In this document: positions 7,541-14,853 of the stretch, piece after piece
How positions within the stretch are numbered: position 1 is the first letter of the stretch
Layout: each line of letters starts with the position of its first letter
Source of the DNA: Alteromonas salexigens
GTDB taxonomy: Bacteria > Pseudomonadota > Gammaproteobacteria > Enterobacterales > Alteromonadaceae
DNA: 45,486 nt
NCBI RefSeq assembly: GCF_025628895.1
Contig: NZ_JAOTJC010000006.1
Span: 1-45,486 of the forward strand
Direction: 5' to 3'
The notes under the pieces: model-generated
Database searches by the model: none
What the model was told of the DNA's origin: nothing
What the model saw: the letters and a program-made list of their open reading frames with translations, nothing else
Made by a program: the position numbers and the translations under genes

Positions 7541-8164
7541 TTATTCGCGTTCTGGTAACGCCGCCATAAAGGGCGAGATAAATGCCTCAAAGTCTTCAAT
7601 AAAAGGCAGGTGGTCAAGATCTTCCAGCTCTACAACGTTTATAGCCGGGTTACGTTGCTGTACCCGCTTACCAAGCTTGTCATACTCGCCTAACGTGTAG
7701 GTAACACCCTCTTTTTTCCAGTTACGGCCCGGGCCGGTGGTATCGCGGGTGCCCAGTATCAGGGTTACAGGCATGGCAAGTTTATCAAACTCGTCAATGA
7801 CCGGCTGGGTAAAGATCATATCGTAGGTGAGGGCACTCACGCGGGCCAGAGTCGGCCAGTCGTCCCCGTTTACCCAACCTTGCAGGGGCAGAGTCAGTGC
7901 GGTGTACCGGTCATTCCATGCACCGTCATAGTAGTTCTTACGCTGATAGCTAACTATCGCTTCGGGCGTTTGAGATAACTCGTTTTCATAAAAGAACTGC
8001 ACATCCTTATAACGGACATAATAGAGATAATTTTCCAGCCCTATCGGGTTTACCAGGATCAGTTTGTTCACCGTGTTTTCATACATCAGTGAAAAACGGC
8101 TGGCCAGCATGCCGCCCATTGAGTGACCAGCCTCAGAAAAGCCAGTAGCGCCATCACAGCTCAC
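7541..8164 (-). pseudogene. Alpha/beta-hydrolase lacking its N-terminal half
   Basis: The frame begins only a few residues before GHSMGG, the nucleophile elbow that normally lies near residue 100-140 of a roughly 300-residue hydrolase. The catalytic Asp (probably in ILGTRDTTG) and His (in LEDLDHLPFIEDF) are present near the C-terminus, but the first half of the domain, including the oxyanion-hole strand, is missing. The GTG start has no good ribosome site in frame; GGGAG is upstream of an ATG in another frame that stops after six codons. The remnant probably does not fold. The C-terminal half is undamaged, so the loss is likely recent or due to a rearrangement. Confidence 0.62.
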
Positions 8165-8248
8165 GATAATCTTAATCCCATCGGTCTCCCTTACTATGCC
8201 TGACTTTAGTTTTTGCGGGGCATGAGCCTGGCATGCGTTCAGCTTACT

Positions 8249-8623
8249 TTAAACTGCTGTTTGCGGGTCACCAGTTCCGACGAAGCCCACCATGCGGGAT
8301 ATTAAATCGCCGTCTTTTTCTACAAAATACTGCCCCAATTGAACTTTATTTTGGCCATCAGGGCCAGCCCCGCTAAAAGCCACCGTGGCCCGGGTCACGC
8401 TACCATTCGTGTCGCTTTTAACGACGTTGGCCGACCACCCCGGCGCATTCGCGCTAAACATACCTACGTAGTCACTTAATGCGTCCACCCCCTTGATAGT
8501 GTCTGAAGTTCGAGGGTCATCGTATTGAATATCTTTTGCTACCGCACTGGCAATTTTATTAAGCCGCTCATTAGCTTCTTCGATTTGCCACGCATCAAAA
8601 AAGTCTGAGATAGGGTCTGACAT
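8249..8623 (-). CDS. NTF2-like (SnoaL-type) protein
   Basis: This 124-residue single-domain protein has an opening helix (SDFFDAWQIEEANERLNKIASAV), then DIQYDDPRTSDTIKGVDALSDYV. That is the YxDP...GxxAL pattern of NTF2-like proteins, where a small molecule is bound in a conical cavity. An enzyme role (isomerase or cyclase) or simple binding is possible. The ATG at 8623 has GGAGA seven bases upstream, so I prefer it to the longer frame. It lies in the accessory block between decayed cassette boundaries. Confidence 0.75.
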   Translation of the reverse strand: MSDPISDFFDAWQIEEANERLNKIASAVAKDIQYDDPRTSDTIKGVDALSDYVGMFSANAPGWSANVVKSDTNGSVTRATVAFSGAGPDGQNKVQLGQYFVEKDGDLISRMVGFVGTGDPQTAV

Positions 8624-8753
8624 ACATTTCTCCGTTTGAGTTTGGTACTGCTCACGATTGAGCCCCATGACGAGCTAATTAACGTAGGCTAACAGTGTAG
8701 CAAAGCGGCTACCCCTGTAAGTGTTCCGGAAAGTCTATGAGTTTGTGCGAATG

Positions 8754-9182
8754 TTATACGTCGTCCCGTTTATACAACCCGAAAACAATAATTGCTATAC
8801 CAGCGAGCATCGTTAGGCCGACAGATATTAGTCCAAGACTAACAACCTGCTCTTGCAAAGGTGATGCAGAGTAACCTGTCCCTGCAATGGGCGTCATTTC
8901 GCTTGAACCGAAAATTGCAGCAAGGGTAACGAACGCCCAATTAGCGAAGCTGCCGTAGACGAGAAGCCAAAATGCAGCAGATTCAAGCTTCGGAGACAGA
9001 GTCACGTATCCCCATGCGGCGCCGAGTGCGATCAGGAAAGTGCCATTCATAACGCCCTCCAAATGACTGGCGAGGCCCATCCGCGGGTTTGTGAATTCAG
9101 GGATGCCGAAGCCGGTGAACAGACCGAGTAAAAACAGCACCGCGCCGAGACCTACGAAGCGTTTAGCTATCAAATTAGTCAT
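8754..9182 (-). CDS. Hydroxylaminobenzene-mutase-like membrane protein
   Basis: This 142-residue protein has four hydrophobic helices and the motif NPRMGLASHLEGVMNGTFLI, followed by the SFANWAFVTLAA and PIAGTGY regions. As I know them, these are the hallmarks of the HabA/HabB hydroxylaminobenzene mutase family, which converts hydroxylaminobenzene to aminophenol. Many chromosomal relatives have unproven functions. The protein is integral to the inner membrane. It sits directly left of an old attC site, which makes it the most leftward plausible cassette gene. Confidence 0.68.
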   Translation of the reverse strand: MTNLIAKRFVGLGAVLFLLGLFTGFGIPEFTNPRMGLASHLEGVMNGTFLIALGAAWGYVTLSPKLESAAFWLLVYGSFANWAFVTLAAIFGSSEMTPIAGTGYSASPLQEQVVSLGLISVGLTMLAGIAIIVFGLYKRDDV

Positions 9183-9185
9183 GAC

Positions 9186-9301
9186 GTTTAACTTCTAAAA
9201 AAGGAACGCAAGCATGCGGGTTAAAATCCCAAGCAGGGCGAAGGAGCCCATGTGTTTGTGTCCCAAAGACAGAAAGATCTGGCTTGGCCATTTTGCTATA
9301 G
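9186..9301 (-). repeat. Decayed attC site
   Basis: The left core is GTTTAAC at 9186-9192. A stem of GGAACGCAAGCATGCGGG against CCCATGTGTTTGTGTCCC (ending about 9263) follows. At the expected distance the right core reads GCTATAG (9295-9301), one base off GTTATAG. The stem is looser than in the other sites, so this boundary is probably dead. Confidence 0.6.
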
Positions 9302-9485
9302 GTCACGGTTCACAATATCCTAATCATTTAATTGTAAAAGTAGCAAAAATCTTTGATATTGCGACAAAAAAAAGGAAAATTTGAATAGTAAAGTGAACAG
9401 CCGCATAACCGGCTAACATCCGGTTCGAAGTGACGGTAACACTTCTAGGTAGTGCACTGCTTACCTATTTATTACCTGCTACTTA

Positions 9486-9749
9486 TTAGTAAAGGTATCG
9501 ACACGAGATAACTGTAATTGCTTTATCATCCACGGCGTATACCAAGCGATTAGTATCATCTATTCTGCGAGACCAGAAGCCTGAAAGATTTTCTTTTAGG
9601 GGTTCCGGTTTTCCAATACCCTCAAACGGCGAACGTTTAACGTCGGTAATTAGTTTATGCATACGTTTTAAGGTTTTATTGTCTTGAGTCTGCCAATAAA
9701 CGTAACTACTCCAGGCTTCATCAGTCCATGATAAAAGCTTATTACTCAT
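9486..9749 (-). CDS. yoeB: YoeB-family toxin, catalytic His replaced by Leu
   Basis: The 87-residue protein matches the Txe/YoeB ribosome-dependent mRNA endonuclease from WTDEAWSSYVYWQ to RLVYAVDDKAITVI, with the conserved PFEGIGKPEPLK (general base Glu) and FWSRRI (Arg). In E. coli the chain ends CRYHY, where the His is catalytic. Here it ends CRYLY, read directly from the codons TAC-CTT-TAC before the stop. A single A-to-T change would explain it. The toxin may therefore be weak or dead. Its ATG overlaps the end of yefM by eight bases, as usual in this operon. The longer upstream frame is not used. Confidence 0.88.
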   Translation of the reverse strand: MSNKLLSWTDEAWSSYVYWQTQDNKTLKRMHKLITDVKRSPFEGIGKPEPLKENLSGFWSRRIDDTNRLVYAVDDKAITVISCRYLY

Positions 9750-9996
9750 CAATAAGCTCTCGTTGCGCCGTTTTACCGGATTTAAACTGCGCAATTGAAC
9801 GGTTTAAATGTTCAGCGTTCGCTGGCGAACGAAGTAAATGCACAGTTTCCATAAGGCTGTTGTAGTATTCCAGTGACATTACCACCGCATCCTCAGAGTC
9901 ACGACGCGTTATTACCGTCGTATCAGCATCATTAATAACACCGTCCAGAACGGCTTTCAGCCCGTTGCGGGCTTCGGTAAAAGAGACAATTTTCAT
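9742..9996 (-). CDS. yefM: YefM-family antitoxin
   Basis: The 84-residue antitoxin starts MKIVSFTEARNGLKAVLDGV, the Phd/YefM N-terminal DNA-binding fold. It continues with the VITRRDSEDAVVMSLEYYNSL strand and the disordered C-terminal segment that wraps around YoeB. It should neutralise YoeB and repress its own promoter. The predicted frame extends upstream to 10098, but family length and the fold fix the start at 9996. Two TGTACA boxes lie upstream. The pair is co-oriented with the array and is a typical array-stabilising cassette cargo. Confidence 0.9.
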   Translation of the reverse strand: MKIVSFTEARNGLKAVLDGVINDADTTVITRRDSEDAVVMSLEYYNSLMETVHLLRSPANAEHLNRSIAQFKSGKTAQRELIDE

Positions 9997-10009
9997 TTTG
10001 GACCACACT

Positions 10010-10056
10010 TGTACAGTATATAGGACAAGCTTAGGTCGGGACTGAGGACATGTACA
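10010..10056 (-). promoter_or_regulatory. Candidate YefM operator boxes
   Basis: TGTACA occurs at 10010-10015 and 10051-10056, just upstream of yefM. The E. coli YefM-YoeB operator is built on palindromes with a TGTACA core, so these are good candidates for autoregulation. Their centres are 41 bp apart, wider than I recall for E. coli. A TATACT-like -10 overlaps the nearer box. Confidence 0.55.
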
Positions 10057-10169
10057 GAATGTTGTGCATGAGTTCGCTGTCGCAGCTAGCGCTTGCAACT
10101 GTGATGCACAAGCCAGCGCAAAGCAGCGATTTATTGGGCCTTAGCCTACATTTGATATGGCGTAACTGG

Positions 10170-10973
10170 TTATTTTACGGTGTAGCTGCCACTTGAGTTA
10201 ATGTAGAGAACGATTTCAGTTTCAGCATTAATTCTATGTTCACCTTGCGCTTTCGAACTAAAGAAGCTGCTGGGCGACAGTGCAGTTTTCGTTTTAAGGT
10301 CATTCCACTGATGCGTAGCTTTGCCTCTTACCAATACAGCTTTCAGGCCATTATCGTTTTTGATTGTGGCTTCGAAACCTGCTGGTATTTTAACGAAGCT
10401 GCCATTGGCTGAGTGAGGTTCTCCCCATAGGTAAGCTATTTGTAAAACACCTTTATTAAGCCACTTAATGTCTTTAGCACTAAGCCAAACCAGATTGCGT
10501 TCATCTATATTGATTGGACGCTCTCCGCTATCAAACGCTTTGTCTGAAGAAAGGACGAGGTACGGACCGCTGTCGATTTCCAGATAGATTAAGTTCTTTT
10601 TTCCATCAGCCGCTGTGACATGGTTTTCGCCCGTTGGTTGTGTCCAAAAAGAGCCTGGTGGTAGCCACATTTTTTCGGCCGAAGGGTCGTCGTTATGCAT
10701 CAGTCCTTCGATTACAATTCCACGGTAGGTAATATTGTGAATGTGCGGTGGCGAAGAAAACCCTTTATTAAATTTCACCAACATACCTGTTGCCATATCT
10801 TTGGTGCGATCTCCCCACAGGTCAGCTGCTTTTGGGCTTGCCTCGCCCCTGAGAGGATTAAGGAGCCCCCACGCGATATCATCCGTCGCTATTACCGTGT
10901 GATCATCAGGCTTAGACGGCAAGGTAGTCATACTCATTACCAGCGACAATAAAGCCAATCTCACGTTATTCAT
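10170..10973 (-). CDS. DUF4437 double-cupin protein with signal peptide
   Basis: After a short hydrophobic leader (LALLSLVMSM, residues 6-15) the 267-residue protein shows the DUF4437 pattern. It has a first cupin with LNPLRGEASPKAADLWGDRT, the metal-ligand stretch SSPPHIHNITYRG, GSFWTQPTGENHVTA and IYLEID, and a second, less conserved cupin from about residue 165 on. It is probably exported. Members are annotated as acetylacetone-cleaving-type or unknown cupins, and the substrate here is unknown. Metal binding by His-x-His is likely. It sits in the cassette block, and the nearest clear attC is at 11015-11130 on its 5' side. Confidence 0.78.
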   Translation of the reverse strand: MNNVRLALLSLVMSMTTLPSKPDDHTVIATDDIAWGLLNPLRGEASPKAADLWGDRTKDMATGMLVKFNKGFSSPPHIHNITYRGIVIEGLMHNDDPSAEKMWLPPGSFWTQPTGENHVTAADGKKNLIYLEIDSGPYLVLSSDKAFDSGERPINIDERNLVWLSAKDIKWLNKGVLQIAYLWGEPHSANGSFVKIPAGFEATIKNDNGLKAVLVRGKATHQWNDLKTKTALSPSSFFSSKAQGEHRINAETEIVLYINSSGSYTVK

Positions 10974-11014
10974 TTTCAGCTCTCTTAATTCGATTCAAAA
11001 CCATCTATCGTTTT

Positions 11015-11130
11015 TCCAAACTTTCGCGTTACGGGCAAAATACGCAGGCTACAAGACCCAGCAAAACGCAGGGCGCCGATACGATAATGTTCCCGCGAAC
11101 ACAGTGACCCACAATAGTTGTTTGTTATGT
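11015..11130 (-). repeat. attC site, diverged
   Basis: Left core TCCAAAC (11015-11021), a TTACGGGCAAAATACGCAGGC arm, a poorly matching return arm ending in GTTCCC, and right core GTTATGT (11124-11130) beside the stop of the next gene. Spacing agrees with the long sites, but the stem has many mismatches. It is probably a degraded site. Confidence 0.5.
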
Positions 11131-11141
11131 TTCTATACTGG

Positions 11142-11435
11142 TTATTGAGCACCAATTAGCCAAGGCATTGATGCGCCTAACAAGACTGAGAACACTCCAC
11201 AGATGAATCTGATGTGGTTCATAGTGCTACATTTTGAATATAGAAAAAATCCGATGAATAGTGCCAGAATGGACCAAAGTATTGATCCCATACCAAATAC
11301 ATACAGCGCAGATTGATTCACTGAAGTTGTATAAGCTGGTCCTGATAGCCAGCGTAACAGAAAGGCCACGATCACGCCCAATATGGGGAGTGCGGTAACC
11401 ATAAAGACTCTTTTCTTTGTAATCCATTTAAACAT
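11142..11435 (-). CDS. Hypothetical cassette membrane protein, three spans
   Basis: The 97-residue protein starts MFKWITKKRVFMVTALPILG after AAGGATGTAACG and has three hydrophobic segments (about residues 11-28, 43-62 and 77-95). A cysteine pair sits near the third helix. No known family was recognised. The longer frame to 11522 lacks a start of quality. It is a typical small integron-cassette membrane gene. Confidence 0.6.
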   Translation of the reverse strand: MFKWITKKRVFMVTALPILGVIVAFLLRWLSGPAYTTSVNQSALYVFGMGSILWSILALFIGFFLYSKCSTMNHIRFICGVFSVLLGASMPWLIGAQ

Positions 11436-11514
11436 CGTTACATCCTTGTGATTCAGAAGAAGTGTTAGCCTCCCGCTGGCACTGCAAGCGCCTTGGGAGG
11501 TGGTATTAAGCGCC

Positions 11515-11883
11515 TTACCCAACAGTACCGAGATACATTAGTGCTCCCCCGGCCGAAAGCGCGAAAATGCCGACTGGACGAAACCAGCGTCCAATTTGGG
11601 CTGTTAATATTGCAAAGCGTTTATGCTGACCAGAGCCGATTACAACTAAAATAATACTGATAAAGCAAAGAACACTACCCAGCACCAAAAGTAATCACGG
11701 ATCCATAGAATACTTCGACTGCCAGAGGAATAATAGCCCAACAATAAGGCGACTCGCTATTTCAAAGCTGTGAAACCAAGGTTTACTGGTGAACCCAGAA
11801 ATGCCATTTGCACAAGCCATTGGTTTAAAGAGCATGATGCCACCCAGTGTAAACATACCCGAACCAAAAAGAGTTAATAACAT
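11515..11883 (-). pseudogene. Membrane protein gene split by an in-frame TGA
   Basis: The ATG at 11883 reads 62 residues (MLLTLFGSGMFTLGGIMLF and onward) to a TGA at 11695-11697. Beyond the TGA the same frame stays open for another 59 codons (LLLVLGSVLCFISIILVVIG and so on) to TAA at 11515. Together they give a 122-residue protein with about four spans. A single TGG-to-TGA change would produce this, and the preceding residues DP and following LLLVL make a tryptophan plausible. Readthrough or a sequencing error is possible. No family was recognised. Confidence 0.6.
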
Positions 11884-11899
11884 TCAAATATTCCGTGGT

Positions 11900-11959
11900 G
11901 TATAACGTTATGCGAAGAGACACGGGATAGCGTGTTGCTACTTGAGCGTAACGTTATGA
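11900..11959 (-). repeat. Short attC site (about 60 bp) overlapping the hydrolase 3' end
   Basis: Left core GTATAAC (11900-11906), then an arm ATAACGTTATGCG that pairs with GCGTAACGTTATG with one bulged base. An inner hairpin, ACACG against CGTGT, lies between, and the right core is GTTATGA (11953-11959). The stop of the serine-hydrolase gene lies inside it at 11938-11940. It is shorter than the 105-117-bp sites of the array. Confidence 0.6.
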
Positions 11960-13347
11960 CCGTAATTATCACTTACATAATCGCTGTGGAACCTGGCGTC
12001 AATTGCTAACGATTTACTAAATGTACTTTTCGCTTTATCGCTATCGCCTTTCGACCGATAGGCAAACGCCAGGCTGTCATAAACCTGCGGAGCATCAGGA
12101 AACAGCGCAATCAAATATTCAAACATATCAAACGCTTCTGCCCATGATTCTGTTTTGAGTAGTTCCATACCTAATTCATTGACTATTCGGCCGATAAATT
12201 GTGTATAGCCGCTATCACTGTAAGCCTGTTTGAAATGCTTGGCGAACTGCTTTTTTCCGTTGGCTTTGTAATACTCGTAGGCATAGTTTTTTTCTAATGG
12301 CCTAATCGGTTCATACTCACTGTTATTTAGGAACGAGAGTATCCGGCCAGAAACGAGCTCGGCAACCAGGTTATCAGTATTTGCCAGCACGACAATTTCA
12401 TAGCCATTGTCTAAATCGACTTCAACTGCAGCACTGACTCCCAGACCACCCCCATATGCGCCCCAATGGGCCCCGTCCATTGCAAATACCTTGCGGTTAA
12501 GAGGATCTGAGTTTGTTAAGAGCTTATCTGTATAGAAGAGTGCCCGGTAGAAGCGTTGCACATCCTCCACGGTCGACTCCATTCCGCCATCAGGACTGGG
12601 ATGTTCAGTGATACCTGCTCGCCTCAACACGTTATCGTACTGGTAGGTATACCGAATCGACTGATGTTTGTGAGAATTAATAGGCTGGAAGGTTGTTGAG
12701 GACATCCCAGCCGGATTGAAGATATTGCTTGTCAGTAGATCCTCAAAGGATTTCCCCGTTACTTTTTCAAGAATCACCCCCAGCACCACATACCCGTAAT
12801 TCGAATATCTGTGGTCAGTGCCAGGTTTGAATAAAAGCGGCCAGTCTACTAACAGTTGAAGCTTCTTGTCTAACGTATCAAATGCACGCTGATTTTGACG
12901 ATATTCGGCCACAAAGATGTCAGCAAAACCCGCGCAATGATTTAGTAGCTGTTCAATGGTTATTTCGTCAGCATGAGCTTGCTCGAACCCCAATGCAAAG
13001 GTGACCAGTTTATCGCTTAATTTTAACTTACCTGCCTCAACCTGCTGCAAGATCAAGACTTTGGTAAAGTCTTTCATAATGGAGCCAAGATTAAACCGGC
13101 TTTGAGTACTGTTCTTAATTTTGTTTTCAATATTCTGATAACCATAAGACGACGAAAACACCTGCTCATCATCTTTCGTTATCAGTAAGTTACCCGAAAA
13201 CCAACCCATTTGATGGTATTGCATGGCAATATTATCTGCGACTGTGGCAAGGCTGGTGGACTGACTTTGACACTTACCCTCGCTACTCAAAACCTGCGAA
13301 CAGCCAACGAAAAACAGAAGAAAAACTAAAACTGATTTTAGAGCCAT
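11938..13347 (-). CDS. Serine hydrolase (beta-lactamase-fold, class C-like) with C-terminal TPR region
   Basis: The 469-residue protein starts with a signal sequence that may be a lipoprotein signal (FFVGCS, cysteine at residue 16). The penicillin-binding/beta-lactamase fold shows S89-x-x-K92 in NLGSIMKD, Y181-S-N183 in HRYSNYGYVVLG and a glycine-rich third motif in GAYGGGLGVS. The last 80 or so residues form TPR-like helices (VYDSLAFAYRSKGDSDKAKSTF). This arrangement is known in secreted esterases and peptidases of the serine beta-lactamase group. Substrate is unknown and antibiotic hydrolysis is not implied. It is the largest gene of the cassette block, and its last codons lie in an attC site. 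Confidence 0.85.
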   Translation of the reverse strand: MALKSVLVFLLFFVGCSQVLSSEGKCQSQSTSLATVADNIAMQYHQMGWFSGNLLITKDDEQVFSSSYGYQNIENKIKNSTQSRFNLGSIMKDFTKVLILQQVEAGKLKLSDKLVTFALGFEQAHADEITIEQLLNHCAGFADIFVAEYRQNQRAFDTLDKKLQLLVDWPLLFKPGTDHRYSNYGYVVLGVILEKVTGKSFEDLLTSNIFNPAGMSSTTFQPINSHKHQSIRYTYQYDNVLRRAGITEHPSPDGGMESTVEDVQRFYRALFYTDKLLTNSDPLNRKVFAMDGAHWGAYGGGLGVSAAVEVDLDNGYEIVVLANTDNLVAELVSGRILSFLNNSEYEPIRPLEKNYAYEYYKANGKKQFAKHFKQAYSDSGYTQFIGRIVNELGMELLKTESWAEAFDMFEYLIALFPDAPQVYDSLAFAYRSKGDSDKAKSTFSKSLAIDARFHSDYVSDNYGHNVTLK

Positions 13348-13365
13348 TTAACTGACACCTTTCTG

Positions 13366-13478
13366 TCATTACTTCCTACTTAGTGGCACAAACCCGCAGG
13401 GTATTCTGCAAGGCGAGGGGAGACCTGAGTGTTTGCGTGCCAGCGAACGCAGTAAGCGCCAACAGTTGTTTGTTAGGC
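13366..13478 (-). repeat. attC site, long type
   Basis: Left core TCATTAC (13366-13372; one base off CATAAC). The arm TAGTGGCACAAACCCGCAGG faces CCTGAGTGTTTGCGTGCCAG with two bulged bases, and the right core is a perfect GTTAGGC (13472-13478). It serves the gene to its right. Confidence 0.75.
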
Positions 13479-13484
13479 ATGTGT

Positions 13485-13861
13485 TCAAATATCCTTGCTT
13501 ATTGCATGAGCCAGCAAACCTAAGGGAGTTGCCATTATAAAAGATATAAAAAGTCCAAAAGGCATCACTACAAATATTAAGGCGGACTCGTTTAGAGGCC
13601 CGTCAGCAATAACAGCATATGCAGTCATAGATAGAATGGCGAGTGTAAATGCGGCTGACATTATGAAGTTGGTTCCCCAGATAAACCTCGACTTTCCGCT
13701 GTTTGCTCCCGCATTTTCAAACAGATAGGCAAATATAGCTGGTAAACTTGCACACCAGAAAACAAGCTCGATTAAATTCCCAAAATTTAACGGGTAGTCA
13801 TATCCACTGATAATGCTCAGAAAACGATTACACCTGTGACAACCCAAAAATACCTTTCCAT
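13485..13861 (-). pseudogene. Hypothetical membrane protein with an early frameshift
   Basis: AGGAAACTAGACC leads to an ATG at 13861 that reads MERYFWVVTGVIVF and then meets a stop. The downstream frame, open to 13485, reads LSIISGYDYPLNFGNLIEL, the natural continuation. One missing base in the GTTTTC run near 13818-13822 would join the two into a 125-residue, three- or four-span membrane protein. The remaining 377 bp are one short of a multiple of three. It could be a real mutation, a phase-variation-like slip at a short run, or an assembly error. No family was recognised. Confidence 0.6.
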
Positions 13862-13880
13862 GGTCTAGTTTCCTGTATAT

Positions 13881-13940
13881 GTCTAACCCTTCGCTAAAAT
13901 GTGCGCTTTTTCAGCGTCGTTTTTGAGCGTTTGGTTATGT
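13881..13940 (-). repeat. Short attC site (60 bp) inside the kinase 3' end
   Basis: Left core GTCTAAC (13881-13887, a perfect RYYYAAC) and right core GTTATGT (13934-13940) flank a stem: CGCTAAAATGTGCGC against GCGTCGTTTTTGAGCG with one bulge and a TTTTTCA loop. The kinase frame runs through it to a stop in the left core. Confidence 0.65.
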
Positions 13941-14419
13941 CTTTTTTTATTACTGGTTATCTCTGTCTTTCTGCCTTTAAAACCTTGAAAAAGGTTACTA
14001 TGCGCACCGTATGAAAGTGAGTCGTCTCGTTTCATATAGCCTGCAATCCAATCAAGAAGCATTGGCAAGTTATTATCCTGAGCTTCTTTGGATTCGTATT
14101 TATGAGGCTCCCATGGCCTGTTCCTCGCATTGTTCTGACAGAGCTCCGTTGGCAAATTCATAAAAATCGCTTCGTTTGCGAACGGCTTCAGCAACTCGAG
14201 AAAATCTGCGTAACAGCCCTCCACAACCCACTCATCATTTTTCCTGATGAAAGCCTGAATCTGTTTATACGCCTGCTCTATCGGTCGCCGTTCGGGCGGA
14301 TTCGTCGGAAGCCAGGCGAGGGTATCTAAATCGAGATGGGCTAATCCTTCATCTCTAAGTTCTTTTGCTAATGTAGACTTTCCTGAACCCGAGTTTCCAA
14401 AGACAATGATTTTTCTCAC
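13883..14419 (-). CDS. P-loop kinase/ATPase of the adenylate-kinase-like type
   Basis: The 178-residue protein begins MRKIIVFGNSGSGKST, a Walker A motif at residues 8-16. HLDLDTLAWLPTNPPERR follows, as in the topology-modulation/FlaR-like P-loop kinases, with VEGCY and the lid-like RNRPWEPHKYESKEAQ. It probably phosphorylates a small molecule or nucleotide; the substrate is unknown. The last 20 or so residues are encoded by the attC stem. A neighbouring run of seven A bases suggests the original stop was the TAA in ACATAAC, one slipped base away, so the native C-terminus was likely shorter. Confidence 0.8.
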   Translation of the reverse strand: MRKIIVFGNSGSGKSTLAKELRDEGLAHLDLDTLAWLPTNPPERRPIEQAYKQIQAFIRKNDEWVVEGCYADFLELLKPFANEAIFMNLPTELCQNNARNRPWEPHKYESKEAQDNNLPMLLDWIAGYMKRDDSLSYGAHSNLFQGFKGRKTEITSNKKRHNQTLKNDAEKAHILAKG

Positions 14420-14441
14420 GGATTCTCCGCTTTCAATTTAG

Positions 14442-14548
14442 ACATAACACTCACCTAAGGGGCAGGAACGCGTGGTCTACTATCGGAGCGAAGCGACAGC
14501 GCCCTTAGTGTTACTTACCCAGCGAGCGGTTTAATGTGATTGTTATGA
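14442..14548 (-). repeat. attC site, long type
   Basis: Left core ACATAAC (14442-14448), CTAAGGGGCAGG arm, central hairpin and GTTACTTACCCAGCGAGCG return, with right core GTTATGA (14542-14548). The stem is moderately matched. This attC belongs to the parDE cassette at its right. Confidence 0.78.
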
Positions 14549-14552
14549 GCTA

Positions 14553-14587
14553 TTGACTTATAATGCACAAATACCATAATTAGGTAT
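14553..14587 (+). promoter_or_regulatory. parDE promoter and operator
   Basis: TTGACT (14553-14558), a 17-bp spacer and ATAATT (14576-14581) form a good sigma-70 promoter. The inverted repeat ATACC-ataatta-GGTAT (14571-14587) overlaps the -10, as expected for an autorepressing ParD operator. GGAG at 14600-14603 precedes the ATG. Confidence 0.7.
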
Positions 14588-14610
14588 ATATTGGTACTTG
14601 GAGAAAGCAA

Positions 14611-14853
14611 ATGGCTAAAAATACCAGCATTACCCTTGGGGACCATTTTGATGGCTTTATTGCTAGCCAAATTCAAACTGGTCGATATGGTTCAGCGAGC
14701 GAAGTGATTCGTTCAGCTCTTCGCTTGCTAGAAACACAGGAGACCAAATTAAACACTTTGCGTCAATTACTTGTAGCAGGTGAAGAAAGCGGCGAGGCTG
14801 AATACGACCTTGAGCACCTGGTATCAGAACTAGATGGTGAATTAAAAGAGTGA
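14611..14853 (+). CDS. parD: ParD-family antitoxin
   Basis: The 80-residue antitoxin has the ribbon-helix-helix start KNTSITLGDHFDGFIASQIQTG, with the YGSASEVIRSALRLLE helix that dimerises on DNA. An acidic C-terminus (EYDLEHLVSELDGE) binds the toxin. It binds its own operator, placed just upstream, and neutralises ParE. The gene faces right, against the other cassette genes, and carries its own promoter. This is common for toxin-antitoxin cassettes because they need not depend on the integron promoter. GGAG lies seven bases before the ATG. Confidence 0.93.
   Translation: MAKNTSITLGDHFDGFIASQIQTGRYGSASEVIRSALRLLETQETKLNTLRQLLVAGEESGEAEYDLEHLVSELDGELKE

Noticed and set aside
8680..8756. attC site between the mutase-like and NTF2-like genes
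   Set aside because: GTTATAC and a small GCTAC hairpin are there, but the left core and main stem are too poor to call. It could be a remnant.
10056..10150. attC site between yefM and the cupin gene
   Set aside because: TTGTGCAT and ATGCACAA pair and CCAGCGC resembles the other sites, but neither core is present.
11470..11525. attC site between the small membrane gene and the split gene
   Set aside because: The cores run outward (GTT on the left, AAC on the right), opposite to an attC. A CTCCC/GGGAG pairing exists but its meaning is unclear.
11695..11697. Selenocysteine or readthrough at the TGA
   Set aside because: No selenoprotein family and no structure was recognised. A tryptophan codon change explains it more simply.
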